Assembly (NCBI GenBank): GCA_905236225.1
Contig: CAJOPM010000015.1
Coordinates: 1 to 6,883, forward strand
From: an uncultured Eubacterium sp.
GTDB taxonomy: Bacteria; Bacillota; Clostridia; Lachnospirales; Lachnospiraceae
Direction of reading: 5' to 3'
DNA: 6,883 nt
Positions 1 to 6,351 of the stretch are shown piece after piece. Under the pieces are notes generated by a model. It was not told the DNA's origin. It searched no databases and was given only the letters and a program-made list of their open reading frames with translations. Positions within the stretch are counted from its first letter, which is position 1, and every line of letters starts with the position of its first letter. The translations under genes were made by a program, and so were the position numbers.

Positions 1-2
1 TG

Positions 3-119
3 ATGCGCACGGATTCGGACAGGAATTTGTCTGCTGAAGCAGACCCGAATCCGGCGCGCAAGACTCGCGAGCGAGTCTTGACCTTGGAAAGAAAATTCCC
101 AGCTCTTTGCAAAGCTTAA
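3..119 (+). CDS. Possible short ORF or tail of an upstream gene (doubtful)
   Basis: An open frame of 38 codons runs from an ATG at base 3 to TAA at 117-119. The frame may also be open further left, beyond the window edge, so it could be the C-terminal tail of a truncated gene. The predicted peptide is short and highly charged (RKTRERVLTLERKF), with no membrane segment or known motif. No ribosome site can be assessed at the edge. The frame runs straight through two strong fold-back structures, and a repeat resembling its middle part recurs at 5262-5289 in non-coding DNA. The reading frame is therefore probably incidental to a structured intergenic element. Confidence 0.15.
   Translation: MRTDSDRNLSAEADPNPARKTRERVLTLERKFPALCKA
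5..57. repeat. GC-rich fold-back with nested hairpin
   Basis: Arms GGATTCGG (11-18) and CCGAATCC (45-52) pair perfectly. The pairing extends outward through C10-G53 and, with A9 bulged out, GCGC (5-8) with GCGC (54-57). Inside lies a second perfect hairpin, GTCTGC (29-34), loop TGAA, GCAGAC (39-44), leaving a 10-base one-sided bulge (19-28). No T-run follows, so it is not a standard Rho-independent terminator. It could be an RNA structure, a REP-like intergenic repeat, or part of a 3' end lying to the left. It is clearly richer in G+C than the genes that follow. Confidence 0.55.
58..85 (+). repeat. Hairpin repeat element, copy 1
   Basis: CAAGACTCG (59-67) and CGAGTCTTG (72-80) form a perfect 9-base-pair stem around the loop CGAG. 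The 28-base unit starting GCAAGA and ending TTGACCTT matches 22 of 28 positions in a second copy at 5262-5289, also just upstream of a gene. No U-tract follows. It looks like a dispersed intergenic repeat, possibly a small mobile or regulatory stem-loop family. Two copies in one window is suggestive only. Confidence 0.5.
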
Positions 120-127
120 GGCAAGTT

Positions 128-150
128 TTGACAAATAAGCGCTAGATAAT
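128..150 (+). promoter_or_regulatory. Weak promoter candidate for the transporter gene
   Basis: A perfect -35 hexamer TTGACA lies at 128-133 and a -10-like GATAAT at 145-150, but the gap between them is only 11 bases, too short for a normal sigma-A promoter. A GGGTAC at 151-156 sits 17 bases after TTGACA and does not resemble a -10 box. If GATAAT is used, the transcript would begin only about 7 bases before the start codon, giving a nearly leaderless message. This agrees with the lack of a Shine-Dalgarno sequence there. Confidence 0.2.
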
Positions 151-164
151 GGGTACTTTATATT

Positions 165-1958
165 ATGGAAACTAATAATTATTTTATTAAAAAAGTAGTA
201 AATAAATATATGGCGCCAACAATCGGAGCAATACTTGGGACTACAGTTGTTGGATTTATCAACAATTTGCTGACGGGAGCGTTTTGGGGTAAAGATGCTT
301 TAGCAGCGGCTGGTGTGGTAAGCAGTTTTACATTCTTGTTTGCTATGGTAGGCTGTTTGATATGTATTGGCGGGGCGGTAGCAGGTTCTATATGTATTGG
401 TGAGGGCGACAATGAGAGATATATGAAGTATGCCTATATTTCACTTGTTCTTACCCTTGTTATTAGTATCATATTAGCTGTTGTCCTTACTGTTTTTTTG
501 CATCCGATATTTATTTCTTTGGGGGCATCAGAAAAGCTCTATTCAACGGCACTGGTATATGCAAGGATAACATTGCTTTGCGGTCCGTTTAGCGCACTGA
601 TATACTACCCGTTTAATTTCCTGCGAATTGATGGCAGAGCCAATCTGTCAATGATTATGATTGTAATTATGGCAGTTGTAGATATTATACTTGATATAAT
701 ATTTATTAATCTGCATGTCGGAATTTGGGGAATTGCTTTGTCCATTGCTATTGCTTCTTTGGCTGCTGATATAGTAGGTATATATATATTATTTAAGGGC
801 AGGGGCAGCGAAATTCGACTTGTTAGGGCATCAATTAAAGAAACGCTCTCATCTTTTAGGTGGATTGCATATTATGGAAGTTCTTCTGCGCTGACTAATT
901 TTTGCAGTGTTATAAGGACGCTTGCGATTAATGCAATCTTATTAAAATATGTAGGACAGGATGCTGTAGCAATTTTTGCTGTAATAGGCTCTATAATAAC
1001 ATTTGCAAATGCATCAATAAGCGGAAGTGGGCAGACTATTACTCCGCTTGTAGGAGTGTTTTTTGGTGAGAAGGATTATCCTAGCATACGTATGCTGATT
1101 AATACGACAATCAAATCCGCGATGATTATTCATGTTGGTCTGGCTGTCGCACTTATAATATTGGCATATCCTATTTCATATCTGTTTGGAATTAAAGATG
1201 CACTTCTTGCGGCAGAATGCGCTTATGCTATACGGCTTATTTCGGTAAGCTTTATTCCGGCAGCATATCTTAGTATTTATATATATTATTATATGACGGC
1301 AGCCAAGAGCGTGTTATCAAACCTGCTTACATTTCTTAGAAGTTTTCTTTTAGTTGTGATTTTTGCAAAGATTATAGTTGCATTTGGCGGAGCCGAGCTT
1401 TTCTATTTGGCATTTATTTTTGCTGAGCTTATGGATATTTTGGTTTTGGTTCTTATAGCAAAGATAAGGCAATATAAGAATCCTGATATACAGGGGCTTC
1501 TTTATATTAATAAAAAAGATTTGGAGAATGGAGAGTATCTTTCTTTTTCGGTGCGCTCAGATGATAGTGGCGCTTCAGAGGCGAGCAGTAAAATAGCGGA
1601 TTTTTGTGAGGAACATTGTCGTGATCTGTCCATCGCAACGACGCTGCCGATGGCTTTGGAAGAAATACTTGTAATCTTTAATAATCACGCTTTAGACGGT
1701 ATAAAGGATGCTTACGAAGATGTGAGGATTTTTATAAACGATGAAAGTGCTGTGCTCAGAATACGATGCGACGGAACTGTGTTTGACCCAATCAGATGGT
1801 ATAGGGACAAGATTAAAAATATGTCGCCAGAGGATCTTCTGATGGATGAATCGCTTGGAATGAAGATGATTACAAAAAAAGCAAAAAGTATTGACTATCT
1901 AAGAACGTTCGGAGTTAATAATCTAGTTATAGAAATAGAGAGTGCTTCAAATGCGTAA
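165..1958 (+). CDS. MATE-family transporter fused to a degenerate RsbW-like HATPase domain
   Basis: Residues 1 to about 450 are a hydrophobic protein of roughly 12 membrane segments with the repeated-half layout of MATE (MOP superfamily) cation-coupled exporters, the usual full length of that family. From about residue 455 to 597 follows a soluble domain resembling the RsbW/SpoIIAB HATPase fold: an N-box-like stretch with E499-E500 (LEEILVIFNNHA), a DGTVFDP segment (536-542) and SLGM (563-566). Compared with the free kinase at 5325-5732, the expected N-box Asn is Ile504, the G1 Asp is Cys535, and the G2 glycines are Glu562/Ser563. ATP binding and kinase activity are therefore doubtful. The chosen ATG is the first start after an in-frame TAA at 147-149. 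No Shine-Dalgarno is visible. The substrate is unknown. Fusion and position suggest a link to the downstream phosphatase pathway. MATE identity is fairly sure; HATPase homology is inferred from motif order. Confidence 0.88.
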   Translation: METNNYFIKKVVNKYMAPTIGAILGTTVVGFINNLLTGAFWGKDALAAAGVVSSFTFLFAMVGCLICIGGAVAGSICIGEGDNERYMKYAYISLVLTLVISIILAVVLTVFLHPIFISLGASEKLYSTALVYARITLLCGPFSALIYYPFNFLRIDGRANLSMIMIVIMAVVDIILDIIFINLHVGIWGIALSIAIASLAADIVGIYILFKGRGSEIRLVRASIKETLSSFRWIAYYGSSSALTNFCSVIRTLAINAILLKYVGQDAVAIFAVIGSIITFANASISGSGQTITPLVGVFFGEKDYPSIRMLINTTIKSAMIIHVGLAVALIILAYPISYLFGIKDALLAAECAYAIRLISVSFIPAAYLSIYIYYYMTAAKSVLSNLLTFLRSFLLVVIFAKIIVAFGGAELFYLAFIFAELMDILVLVLIAKIRQYKNPDIQGLLYINKKDLENGEYLSFSVRSDDSGASEASSKIADFCEEHCRDLSIATTLPMALEEILVIFNNHALDGIKDAYEDVRIFINDESAVLRIRCDGTVFDPIRWYRDKIKNMSPEDLLMDESLGMKMITKKAKSIDYLRTFGVNNLVIEIESASNA

Positions 1959-1965
1959 GCGCATT
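1950..1965 (+). repeat. Small hairpin over the transporter stop codon
   Basis: AATGCG and CGCATT are perfect 6-base inverted arms separated by TAAG, which contains the TAA stop codon. There is no T-run after it, so it is not a terminator. It may only mark an mRNA fold between the first two genes, which lie 35 bases apart. Confidence 0.3.
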
Positions 1966-1993
1966 AGAATAAAACAAACATATAGGGAATAAG

Positions 1994-3067
1994 ATGCACG
2001 AGTTAGAAAAAAGAAATATTAAACATATTGATATTCCGGTTGTAGAAGTAGAGCTTAATATCGGGGATGAAAAAAATCGCAAGTTTACGCTGCGAGAGTT
2101 TAGAGAGTCTGATGCAAATCAGGTAATACAGGTTTTAAAGAGTGAGTATGAGAAAACCTATATAAAAGAATATCTTTATGACACTACGAGTATGCTCGAG
2201 GCCATCAAAAATAAAATTGATATTATTTACGTGGCTGAAAGTAAAAATGAGATTGTATCAATTGTTATACTAACAAGATTTGATTCAATAGATGAAAGAT
2301 ATGAAGCGTGTGGATTTGTAGTAAAACCATCATATAGAGGAACGGGTCTTATGGAACATATGGTGAATTATATTTTTGATGCCATTAGAAGATATAATCC
2401 ACCGGCGATGCTGGTTTACGCTTCTGTTTACCATAATATTATACAGCGTGAAATTGAAAAACGCGGTATGAAGATGGTGGGAATCAAAGTAGGAAATCTA
2501 TTGATGACTTCGTTTAAGATCAGCTTTAAATATTCGGAAAAATGTTTAAAGTATTCTAATTATATTTATGTGCTGCCGCTTTCGAAAAAGTCAGTAGGAC
2601 GGGTGGTATTACACAATGATATTGCGGCTTTTGCAATGGAAATATATAATGAAATTGATGTTAAGGCTCAGCTTGTCGGGGCAGATGATGCACCTGTTCC
2701 GGGTATAGAAAATACACGTATGTCGGGTCATGAAGATGAAAGAAATCTTTACGCTGAGTATGACGTGATAGAATGCGGCGCCAACTTAGAGAGTATGATA
2801 CGAGCATGGCTAGCTTCTCACAAGGAGAAGGGATGGGCACTGCAGATTTCTCTACCTTCAGATGAGACTGGCGTATGGGCGTATAATGTTCTTTATAATA
2901 TGGGTTTTTTCTTTACAGGACTTATGACTTTAAGCTGCGATACCGAAAGATTCTATATGTCGTGGATAGAAGAAGATGTGCTGCATATGGAGGATTATAC
3001 GGTTACGGATAATTCTCGGGCGATAAGAGACAGGATTTTAGCATATATGATGGGGAGAAAGACATGA
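1994..3067 (+). CDS. GNAT-family N-acetyltransferase, two-part protein
   Basis: Residues from about 31 to 165 follow the GNAT fold: an FTLREFRESDA opening strand, an acceptor-side strand around IDIIYVAES, and the acetyl-CoA pyrophosphate loop R115-G-T-G-L119 with the preceding V-x-P-x-Y-R context. It would transfer an acetyl group from acetyl-CoA to an amine of unknown identity in the cytoplasm. Residues of about 190-330 are less clear, but a stretch VLYNMGFFFTGLM resembles the last strand and helix of GNAT domains, so a second, degenerate GNAT unit is possible. At 357 residues it is about twice the length of a single-domain enzyme. A modest ribosome site (AGGGAA) lies just upstream. The stop overlaps the start of the phosphatase gene in ATGA, indicating translational coupling. 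The substrate might be a protein of the switch or a small molecule; nothing in the sequence decides this. Confidence 0.8.
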   Translation: MHELEKRNIKHIDIPVVEVELNIGDEKNRKFTLREFRESDANQVIQVLKSEYEKTYIKEYLYDTTSMLEAIKNKIDIIYVAESKNEIVSIVILTRFDSIDERYEACGFVVKPSYRGTGLMEHMVNYIFDAIRRYNPPAMLVYASVYHNIIQREIEKRGMKMVGIKVGNLLMTSFKISFKYSEKCLKYSNYIYVLPLSKKSVGRVVLHNDIAAFAMEIYNEIDVKAQLVGADDAPVPGIENTRMSGHEDERNLYAEYDVIECGANLESMIRAWLASHKEKGWALQISLPSDETGVWAYNVLYNMGFFFTGLMTLSCDTERFYMSWIEEDVLHMEDYTVTDNSRAIRDRILAYMMGRKT

Positions 3068-5247
3068 ATGATAAAAATCAGGATACTAAAAAAACAAAAA
3101 GAAGAAGTATAACCAGACGTTTTACAAGTACATCAGGATTGATATTGCTTGTAGTTTTGTTGGTGGTAAGTGCCATCATGGCAATTCAGCTGCAAAGGAT
3201 GTCGGGGGATGTCTCAGCACTTACTCAGACGCAGAGCGATACGGCCCAATCTTTGTCTACGGAATCTATGACTCAGAAGACAAAAAAATGGCTGGTAAAT
3301 ACAGCGGAGAGTAATGCTTATAAAGCAGATGATATTTTCAAGGAATTCGGTGATTCGGTTAAGACGCTCGCATCACTGGCGACTAAGATAGAGTCTGATC
3401 CTTCGTCTTATAAGGATGTTAATGTAAGTATACCTGATGCATCTAAAGACGGGGAACTCTCCGTGCAGCTTATTTTTGCGCCCGATACCGATTCTACGAG
3501 TCAAAAAGTGTTAAATGAGGCAGCTAAGCTTGGAAATGTTTCAGATTATCTTATGACATCGCACTCCATTATGCCGGGAATTTCATCTAATTATGTGGCA
3601 ACAGAAAGCGGAATTGATATTGTATGTGATTATATTTCCGGTACAAAATTTGATGAAGACAAAAATGTGATCACAATAGATATTACTTCAAGACCGTGGT
3701 ATGTCGGCGCCAAGAAAGCAAAGGGATTATATTTTACACCTGTAGTTCAGGATATAAATACAGATAAGTACGGTATGATGTGCGGATTCCCTATTTATGA
3801 TGATGATAAAAATATCGTAGGAGTCGCAGGTGCGGGAATGTACTTAGACTCAGTGCGCGATGTTGTTAACAGTCTCGATATAGGTGATAACGGTTTTTCA
3901 TGTATTATAAATTCCGAGGGACAGATTCTCTTCTCATCTGCAAAGGAGGGAAGTTTTGCTCAAGCAGGCGATACTGAGGAAGCACAGGATCTTAGAGAAG
4001 GTGATAATGCTGAGCTTGCGGAGCTTGTTAAGGGTGCTCTAAATGGCAAAAATGATATAGTTACACTAAATATTGATGATACAGATTATCTGATTGCATA
4101 TACGCCTATGACTACTGTTGGATGGACGTATATGACGATACTGCCGGAAGAAGAAGCGCTTGCAGATACCTATCAGCTCGTAGATAAAATGGCACAGGCA
4201 TCTGATGAGGCAAAAAGCAATATAGGCAGCCTTATGAAACAGACTACAGTTATAATGCTTATTATCATAATAATTGTATTACTGGTAAGTATTGTTGTAT
4301 CTATGTGGGTTGCAAGAAAGATTTCAGGACCAATTGTTCGCCTGAAAAATGATGCGGCAGTAATCTCGGAAGGTAATCTGGATTACAGAGTGGCAGTGAC
4401 CGGCAATGACGAGGTGACCGATCTTGCAAGCCAGTTTAACTCTATGACAAATTCTCTCAAGGACTATATAGAGAACTTAAATAAAGTAACTGCAGAAAAG
4501 GAACGTATAGGCGCAGAGCTTAATGTGGCGACGCAGATACAGGCTGATATGCTGCCAAGAATATTCCCGCCGTATCCTGAAAGGGATGAGTTTGATCTGT
4601 ATGCTACGATGAATCCTGCAAAAGAAGTTGGAGGAGATTTCTATGACTTCTTCTTAGTGGATGATAATCATATTGCAATGGTTATGGCCGATGTGTCAGG
4701 AAAAGGTGTTCCGGCTGCACTGTTTATGGTAATTGCAAAGACTCTTATCAAGAACAGAGCGCAAATGGGAGGCGGACCCACTGAGATAATGAACTATGTT
4801 AATGATCAGCTCTGTGAGGGAAATGATGCTGAACTTTTTGTAACAGTATGGCTTGGAATAGTTGAGATTTCTACAGGTAAAGGTTTGGCGATAAATGCCG
4901 GACATGAACATCCGGTGATTAAGCGTGCCGGCGGTGATTTCGAGCTTGTTGAATACAGACATTCACCAGCGGTTGCTGTTATGGAAGGTATGAATTTCAA
5001 GCAGCATGAGTTTGAGATGCATCCTGGAGATGTATTATATGTTTATACTGACGGAGTTGCAGAAGCGACCAACGCCAGTGATGAGTTATACGGAACCGAA
5101 CGCTTACTAAATGTGCTTAATGATAACAAAGACGCATCGATGAAGGAACTATTAGAGGCTGTAAGAACGGATGTTGACGAATTTGTTGACGAGGCGCCGC
5201 AGTTTGACGATATTACGATGCTGGGATTTGTCTATAAGGGAAATTAA
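3064..5247 (+). CDS. Membrane sensor Cache-HAMP-PP2C phosphatase (SpoIIE/RsbU class)
   Basis: A basic N-terminus precedes membrane segment 1 (about 25-44). An extracytoplasmic region of about 45-390 follows, with a Cache signature (RPWYVGA, 210-216, then a PVVQD and pIYDDD...GVAGAGM pattern). Membrane segment 2 (about 395-417) is nearly all Ile/Val/Leu, then comes HAMP (about 418-472). The linker helix IGAELNVATQIQADMLP (482-498) is typical of RsbU-type phosphatases. The PP2C domain (about 508-727) keeps the metal ligands: D525 in GGDFYD, D543 in DVSGKG, D663 in YTDGVAEA and D715-D716 in FDDITM. It should be a manganese- or magnesium-dependent Ser/Thr phosphatase acting on a phosphorylated STAS antagonist in response to a ligand outside the cell. 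A GGGGAG ribosome site six bases before the ATG, plus the 4-base overlap with the acetyltransferase stop, fixes the start. The ligand is unknown. Confidence 0.93.
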   Translation: MNDKNQDTKKTKRRSITRRFTSTSGLILLVVLLVVSAIMAIQLQRMSGDVSALTQTQSDTAQSLSTESMTQKTKKWLVNTAESNAYKADDIFKEFGDSVKTLASLATKIESDPSSYKDVNVSIPDASKDGELSVQLIFAPDTDSTSQKVLNEAAKLGNVSDYLMTSHSIMPGISSNYVATESGIDIVCDYISGTKFDEDKNVITIDITSRPWYVGAKKAKGLYFTPVVQDINTDKYGMMCGFPIYDDDKNIVGVAGAGMYLDSVRDVVNSLDIGDNGFSCIINSEGQILFSSAKEGSFAQAGDTEEAQDLREGDNAELAELVKGALNGKNDIVTLNIDDTDYLIAYTPMTTVGWTYMTILPEEEALADTYQLVDKMAQASDEAKSNIGSLMKQTTVIMLIIIIIVLLVSIVVSMWVARKISGPIVRLKNDAAVISEGNLDYRVAVTGNDEVTDLASQFNSMTNSLKDYIENLNKVTAEKERIGAELNVATQIQADMLPRIFPPYPERDEFDLYATMNPAKEVGGDFYDFFLVDDNHIAMVMADVSGKGVPAALFMVIAKTLIKNRAQMGGGPTEIMNYVNDQLCEGNDAELFVTVWLGIVEISTGKGLAINAGHEHPVIKRAGGDFELVEYRHSPAVAVMEGMNFKQHEFEMHPGDVLYVYTDGVAEATNASDELYGTERLLNVLNDNKDASMKELLEAVRTDVDEFVDEAPQFDDITMLGFVYKGN

Positions 5248-5261
5248 GCTAAAACAGCTAA

Positions 5262-5289
5262 GCAAGATTTGCGAGAGTGTTTTGACATT
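5262..5289 (+). repeat. Hairpin repeat element, copy 2 (degenerate)
   Basis: This stretch matches the element at 58-85 in 22 of 28 positions. It keeps the GCAAGA start, the GCGAG loop region and the TTGAC end. Several stem changes are C-to-T and leave G-T wobble pairs, but two positions no longer pair, so the stem is weaker than copy 1. It fills much of the 77-base gap between the phosphatase and the kinase gene and supplies a TTGACA that could serve as a -35 box. Confidence 0.4.
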
Positions 5290-5310
5290 AAAAGGGGATG
5301 CGATTAATTT
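5282..5310 (+). promoter_or_regulatory. Possible internal promoter for the kinase gene
   Basis: TTGACA at 5282-5287 matches the -35 consensus. With a 17-base spacer the -10 position holds TAATTT (5305-5310), only three of six matches to TATAAT. The transcript would begin at or very near the AGGAGG. It is weak evidence, but the 77-base gap is the largest inside this gene block and the -35 lies in the repeat. Confidence 0.25.
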
Positions 5311-5312
5311 TT

Positions 5313-5318
5313 AGGAGG
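5313..5318 (+). promoter_or_regulatory. Strong ribosome binding site (AGGAGG) for the kinase gene
   Basis: A full AGGAGG is six bases before the ATG at 5325. It is the best Shine-Dalgarno of the + strand genes here, suggesting the kinase is made at higher level than the transporter, which has none. Confidence 0.85.
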
Positions 5319-5324
5319 TAGGAT

Positions 5325-5732
5325 ATGGAAGAACTTAAAATAATGGCAAAGGAAGAAAACTTAGATATAGTTTTAGATGCAATTAAGAAGCATCTTGATG
5401 AGAACGACACACCGAAGTCACTTGCGATACCCATTATGGTGGCGGTTGAAGAAATATTTGTAAACATTGCCCATTATGCATACGGTGACAAGATAGGCGA
5501 GGCCAAAGTAGGAATGGAAGTAACCCCGGATCCTAAAAAGGTTGTTGTTGTTTTCAGAGACAAAGGTACTGCGTATAATCCGCTTGCCAAAGAAGATCCC
5601 GATCTTACACTGGGTGCAGAAGACAGACCCATAGGCGGCTTGGGTATATATATGACAAAGGAACTTATGGATAATATGACCTATGTTTATGAAAATGACG
5701 AAAATGTTCTTACCATCGAGAAGGCATTGTAA
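5325..5732 (+). CDS. RsbW-like ATP-binding serine kinase / anti-sigma factor
   Basis: A 135-residue single-domain protein of the GHKL/HATPase_c_2 group, the usual size of RsbW and SpoIIAB. The N-box is complete (E42-E43, N47, H50 in VEEIFVNIAHYAY). G1 is present as D79-K-G81 within RDKGTAYNP, and G2 as G104-G-L-G107. In this family such proteins hold a sigma factor inactive and phosphorylate a STAS antagonist; the phosphatase upstream would oppose that. Some clostridial members regulate non-sigma partners instead, and none is visible here. It lies 77 bases after the phosphatase gene, with its own strong ribosome site, and nine bases before the phosphoesterase gene. Kinase fold is confident; the exact partner is not known. 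It serves as the intact reference against which the transporter-fused copy looks eroded. Confidence 0.9.
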   Translation: MEELKIMAKEENLDIVLDAIKKHLDENDTPKSLAIPIMVAVEEIFVNIAHYAYGDKIGEAKVGMEVTPDPKKVVVVFRDKGTAYNPLAKEDPDLTLGAEDRPIGGLGIYMTKELMDNMTYVYENDENVLTIEKAL

Positions 5733-5741
5733 TAAGTTACC

Positions 5742-6254
5742 ATGAAATTGTTAATACTATCTGATTCGCATGGTAATATGCAAAATATTAACAGTGCGGT
5801 TCGTATGGAAAAAACATTCGATGTAATGGCGTTTTGCGGGGATTCTCAGGGAAGTTTGGATGAGTATGAATTTAACGCCAATTATATGCCAAAAGAAGAG
5901 CAATATTCGTTTTATGCGGTATGCGGTAATTGCGATTATGCATGCGATTATCCTGCTGAGGTTGATTTTGAATGCGAAGGCTATAAGATTTACATGACAC
6001 ACGGGCATATGCCGCATTTACGTGTTAAGTATTCATATGATGGAATTATAAAAGAAGCGCTCAGGCGCAAATCAGACATAGTGTTTTTCGGGCATACGCA
6101 TATACCGGTAGTAATACAGGATAAAAGAACAGGGATCTTACTTATTAATCCCGGATCATTGACATATCCCAGAGGACAGATAAGTAGTGGTTCATATGCT
6201 GTATTAGATATAGAAATGGGAAAAGAACCCAAGGCCATAATAAAATATCTATAA
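5742..6254 (+). CDS. YfcE/MJ0936-type metallophosphoesterase
   Basis: A 170-residue calcineurin-like phosphoesterase with the complete two-metal set in order: D8 and H10 (SDSHGN), D34 (CGDSQG), N63 (CGNCD), H87 (THGH), H118 and H120 (GHTH). The family, which includes E. coli YfcE and archaeal MJ0936, hydrolyses phosphodiester bonds in small test substrates, with true substrates mostly unknown. The protein should be cytoplasmic, with no signal peptide. Its ATG lies nine bases after the kinase stop and has no good Shine-Dalgarno right upstream, so it is probably translated by coupling to the kinase gene. In many genomes the yfcE-like gene neighbours RNA or nucleotide enzymes such as rdgB; here it ends a signalling operon, so it may be functionally linked or a passenger. 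Confidence 0.9.
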   Translation: MKLLILSDSHGNMQNINSAVRMEKTFDVMAFCGDSQGSLDEYEFNANYMPKEEQYSFYAVCGNCDYACDYPAEVDFECEGYKIYMTHGHMPHLRVKYSYDGIIKEALRRKSDIVFFGHTHIPVVIQDKRTGILLINPGSLTYPRGQISSGSYAVLDIEMGKEPKAIIKYL

Positions 6255-6266
6255 ATAGAAATGATG

Positions 6267-6304
6267 AATTAACTCAGCCGAAACTTGCCACGGCTGAGTT
6301 AATT
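6267..6304. terminator. Long hairpin, probable bidirectional terminator
   Basis: AATTAACTCAGCCG (6267-6280) and CGGCTGAGTTAATT (6291-6304) are perfect 14-base inverted arms around a 10-base loop. It lies between the convergent phosphoesterase (+) and Rrf2 (-) genes, where a two-way terminator is expected. The base of the stem is A/T-only, which helps on both strands, but neither side has a long clean T-run. Confidence 0.75.
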
Positions 6305-6308
6305 ACGT

Positions 6309-6340
6309 TATAACCTCAGCCTGCGCTTTGCTAAGTTATA
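6309..6340. terminator. Second hairpin between the convergent genes
   Basis: TATAA (6309-6313) pairs with TTATA (6336-6340). The stem continues as CT-C-AGC against GCT-A-AG, with a bulged C and one C-A mismatch, around the loop CTGCGCTTT. It lies just beyond the Rrf2 stop at 6352-6354 and may add to termination of that gene or be a relic repeat. Confidence 0.4.
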
Positions 6341-6351
6341 GAGGATTGCTC

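Noticed and set aside
58..85. Rho-independent terminator for an upstream gene
   Set aside because: The stem is good, but the following bases ACCTTGG contain no T-run.
125..156. Resemblance to a sigma-B type promoter (GTTTTG ... GGGTAC)
   Set aside because: The gap of 20 bases is too long compared with the usual 12-15, and the match to GTTTAA is incomplete.
179..412. Minus-strand open frame of 77 codons inside the transporter gene
   Set aside because: It is fully covered by a recognisable membrane protein on the other strand, has no motif or ribosome site, and is a codon shadow.
4696..5000. Two minus-strand open frames inside the phosphatase catalytic domain
   Set aside because: The + strand carries a complete PP2C domain with all metal ligands through this stretch, so these are shadow frames.
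5757..6238. Two minus-strand open frames inside the phosphoesterase gene
   Set aside because: The + strand has the full ligand set of a known enzyme family, and neither minus frame has a motif or ribosome site.
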